Assembly: GCA_937906795.1 (NCBI GenBank)
Contig: CALCUQ010000010.1
Span: forward strand, 1-7,958
From: an uncultured Bacteroidales bacterium
GTDB taxonomy: Bacteria; Bacteroidota; Bacteroidia; Bacteroidales; UBA932
Length of the DNA: 7,958 bases
Direction: 5' to 3'
The position numbers were made by a program, and so were the translations under genes. Shown here piece by piece: positions 6,000 through 7,958 of this stretch. Within the stretch, counting starts at the first letter, position 1. Every line of letters starts with the position of its first letter. The notes below the pieces were generated by a model. That model saw only the letters and a program-made list of their open reading frames with translations, made no database searches and had not been told where the DNA came from.

Positions 6000-7958
6000 C
6001 TACCAGATAATAACTCTTTCCTCCTTTGGCATAAACATCTTGCCATCTGTAATACCAAACGCCTGATAGAAAGACTCAATATTTCTTAAAGTAGCATTTA
6101 CTCTATTCTTTCCAAGTGAGTGTACATCTACTTTAGTAAGACGAGCTATCTCCTCATCCCTAATATTTTGTCCCCATATTGTAGCATATGAAAGATAAAA
6201 ACGTTGAGCAGCAGTAAAGCCGTCTATTGGAGCTGGTTCGCCTTTTTCTTTGAAAGTATTGTAAAGTGCAGTGTAAGATACTCTCAAACCTCCCTGGTCA
6301 GCAATATTCTCACCCAAAGAAAGAGCTCCATCTGCCATAACTGCCGGTTGGTCACCTTTTGCAGCAAGAACCTCTATTTTATTGAACTGCTCTACAAGAA
6401 TATCTGTACGAGCCTTAAATGCAGCAGCATCCTCTTCTGTCCACCAGTTGTTCATATTTCCGTCTTTGTCAAATTGACGTCCCTGATCATCAAATCCATG
6501 TGTCATCTCGTGACCAATAACAACTCCAATAGCACCATAGTTTACAGCATCGTCAGCTGCAGAGTTGTAGAATGGAGGTTGCAGAATAGCTGCTGGGAAA
6601 CAGATTTCGTTAGTTGTAGGGTTGTAATATGCATTTACAGTCTGTGGAGACATAAACCATCTTGAACGGTCTACCTCTTTTCCAAGATCTGCCAAATTAT
6701 CTGCAGTATACCAAGCACTGGCACGTTTGATATTCTCCCAATATGAAAGAGAAGGATCTATGGTAAGAGAAGAATAATCTTTCCATTTGTCGGGATAACC
6801 AATCTTAACTGTAAAGGTATTAAGCTTTTCTTGCGCTTTTGCTTTAGTTGCATCTGACATCCACTCAAGTGCATCTATATGCTCTCCAAGAGCAACCTGA
6901 AGATTTTTTACCATCTGAGTCATACGTTGCTTGTCGCTCTCTGGGAAATATTTCTTTACATATATCTCACCTACAGCCTCTCCCAACAAACCATTTGGAA
7001 CTGACATTGCACGTTTCCATCTTGGACGCATCTGTTGTTGACCAGACATCTGTTTGCCAAAGAAATCAAAATGAGCAGCATACAACTCATCTCCAACATA
7101 CCCGGCTGCACTTGACATTATATTTGCAGCCAAATAAGCCTTAACTGTTTCAATATCCTCTTTAGAATATAAATCAAACACTACATCCAAAACCTCTGGC
7201 TGGCCTACAATAATCTTATCAAACTCACCAATACCCATTTGAGAGAAATATTTAGCCCAGTCAAACTTGCTGTAACGTTTCACAAAATCTGCTTTGCTCA
7301 TTGGATTATAAGATGCTGCCACATCTCTAAGCTGAACATTTGAACGGAACACTTTTGCCATCTGAGTCTCAAAATCCAACACTTTTTGTGCTTTTTGTGC
7401 TGCATCTTCCCATCCTAACATAGAGAATGCTTTGGTAAGCCATTGAACATACCCTTCTCTTTTTGACTGATTCTGTTGCTCAATATAGTAATCACGGTTA
7501 CCCATACCCAAGCCAGACTGGTCTATATATAGGACATTCACATTGCTGTTAAGCAAATCTGCACTAACATAAACTCCAAAAAGAGGACTTCCTGCATTAG
7601 TATGGATAAGAGCGGTTGTGTTTGCCAAATCTTGCAGATTGCCAACTGCCATTAGTTTGTCTACATCACTTTTTACAGGAGCAACACCCTCTTTGTTTAA
7701 TCTTACAGAATCCAAACCCATTGTATAAAGGTCTGCAATCTTTTGATCTACAGTGCCAGTCTCAAATTTAGATTTTGCAATATTTGCAAAAAGTTCATTA
7801 AGGCGCACCTCATTATTTTCACGCAATTGGTCAAATGTACCATAACGGGCAAATTCTGGCTTTAAAGGATTTGCCGCTTGCCATCCGCCAGTAGCATACT
7901 GGTAAAAATCATCTTTAAGAGCTACACTCTCATCAAAATTTGCTTTATTGATAGCAGG
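6000..7958 (-). CDS. M13-family zinc metallopeptidase (neprilysin/PepO-like), N-terminus beyond the window
   Basis: The frame is open from the right edge to the TAG at 6000-6002, giving 652 visible residues; about 20-40 including the signal peptide are missing, since the family is usually near 680 aa. The TTG at 7826 is not the start: upstream codons encode family sequence, including DDFYQYATGGW (visible residues 16-26). Motifs in order: the substrate-binding NAYYNPTTNEICFPAAILQP; the zinc site HEMTH (codons 6498-6512, residues 483-487); GENIADQGG, with the third zinc ligand Glu at 6309-6311 (residue 550) and the supporting Asp four residues later; and DVHSLGKNRV, with the His and Arg corresponding to the transition-state His and substrate-binding Arg of neprilysin. 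It ends ERVIIW, as in bacterial PepO-like members. It should be an active endopeptidase for small peptides, exported to the periplasm or outer membrane. It is separated from the receptor operon by a terminator and a new promoter. Confidence 0.95.
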   Translation of the reverse strand, partial: PAINKANFDESVALKDDFYQYATGGWQAANPLKPEFARYGTFDQLRENNEVRLNELFANIAKSKFETGTVDQKIADLYTMGLDSVRLNKEGVAPVKSDVDKLMAVGNLQDLANTTALIHTNAGSPLFGVYVSADLLNSNVNVLYIDQSGLGMGNRDYYIEQQNQSKREGYVQWLTKAFSMLGWEDAAQKAQKVLDFETQMAKVFRSNVQLRDVAASYNPMSKADFVKRYSKFDWAKYFSQMGIGEFDKIIVGQPEVLDVVFDLYSKEDIETVKAYLAANIMSSAAGYVGDELYAAHFDFFGKQMSGQQQMRPRWKRAMSVPNGLLGEAVGEIYVKKYFPESDKQRMTQMVKNLQVALGEHIDALEWMSDATKAKAQEKLNTFTVKIGYPDKWKDYSSLTIDPSLSYWENIKRASAWYTADNLADLGKEVDRSRWFMSPQTVNAYYNPTTNEICFPAAILQPPFYNSAADDAVNYGAIGVVIGHEMTHGFDDQGRQFDKDGNMNNWWTEEDAAAFKARTDILVEQFNKIEVLAAKGDQPAVMADGALSLGENIADQGGLRVSYTALYNTFKEKGEPAPIDGFTAAQRFYLSYATIWGQNIRDEEIARLTKVDVHSLGKNRVNATLRNIESFYQAFGITDGKMFMPKEERVIIW

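Noticed and set aside
6204..6665. Plus-strand open frame of 153 codons
   Set aside because: It is antisense to the catalytic core of the M13 peptidase, whose zinc motifs prove the minus strand is coding; the Ser/Cys-rich product is typical of an antisense reading.
6848..7144. Plus-strand open frame of 98 codons
   Set aside because: It is antisense to the M13 peptidase; the His/Leu/Gln-rich product has no recognisable motif.
7381..7405. Short tandem repeat TTTTTGTGC x2
   Set aside because: It encodes the ordinary AQKAQK stretch inside the peptidase; two copies of 9 bp are unremarkable.
7824..7826. TTG as the start codon of the M13 peptidase
   Set aside because: The 44 in-frame codons upstream to the window edge encode conserved M13 sequence (DDFYQYATGGW), so the gene begins beyond the window.

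Overview
The window looks like an AT-rich chromosomal stretch from a member of the Bacteroidota, most likely Bacteroidales. The evidence is a TonB-dependent receptor with an N-terminal carboxypeptidase-regulatory-like domain, a DUF4249-type surface lipoprotein, a secreted MG2-domain protein, and a promoter matching the Bacteroidota pattern (TTTG about 21 bp upstream of TAnnTTTG) rather than the sigma70 pattern. All five main genes are on the minus strand, so transcription runs from right to left.

Right part (about 6000-7958): the body of an M13-family (neprilysin/PepO-like) zinc metallopeptidase. All catalytic motifs are present. The extreme N-terminus, including any signal peptide, lies beyond the right edge. 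The gene is followed at 5930-5963 by a strong GC-rich hairpin that should terminate transcription.

Middle and left (17-5877): a tight four-gene unit, in transcription order: a small secreted protein of unknown function (231 aa), a TonB-dependent outer-membrane receptor (886 aa), a DUF4249-like lipoprotein (397 aa), and an MG2-domain secreted protein (at least 400 aa). Gaps are 11, 14 and 25 bp, so they are probably one operon. A promoter at 5899-5931 sits just before the first gene, and its upstream element overlaps the foot of the M13 terminator stem. By analogy with other Bacteroidota receptor/lipoprotein pairs, the unit probably encodes an envelope uptake machine: a beta-barrel transporter, a surface lipoprotein partner and accessory secreted proteins. 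The substrate is not visible in the sequence.

Left edge (1 to about 76): the MG2 gene stops looking like its family near position 77. The first 75 bases instead read as a plausible highly charged protein on the plus strand. This is either a rearrangement that cut off the 3' part of the MG2 gene or an assembly chimera at the edge of the sequence.

No RNA genes, CRISPR arrays or recognisable insertion sequences were seen. No gene-free stretch exceeds 300 bases; the longest is 5878-5999, which holds the terminator and promoter.
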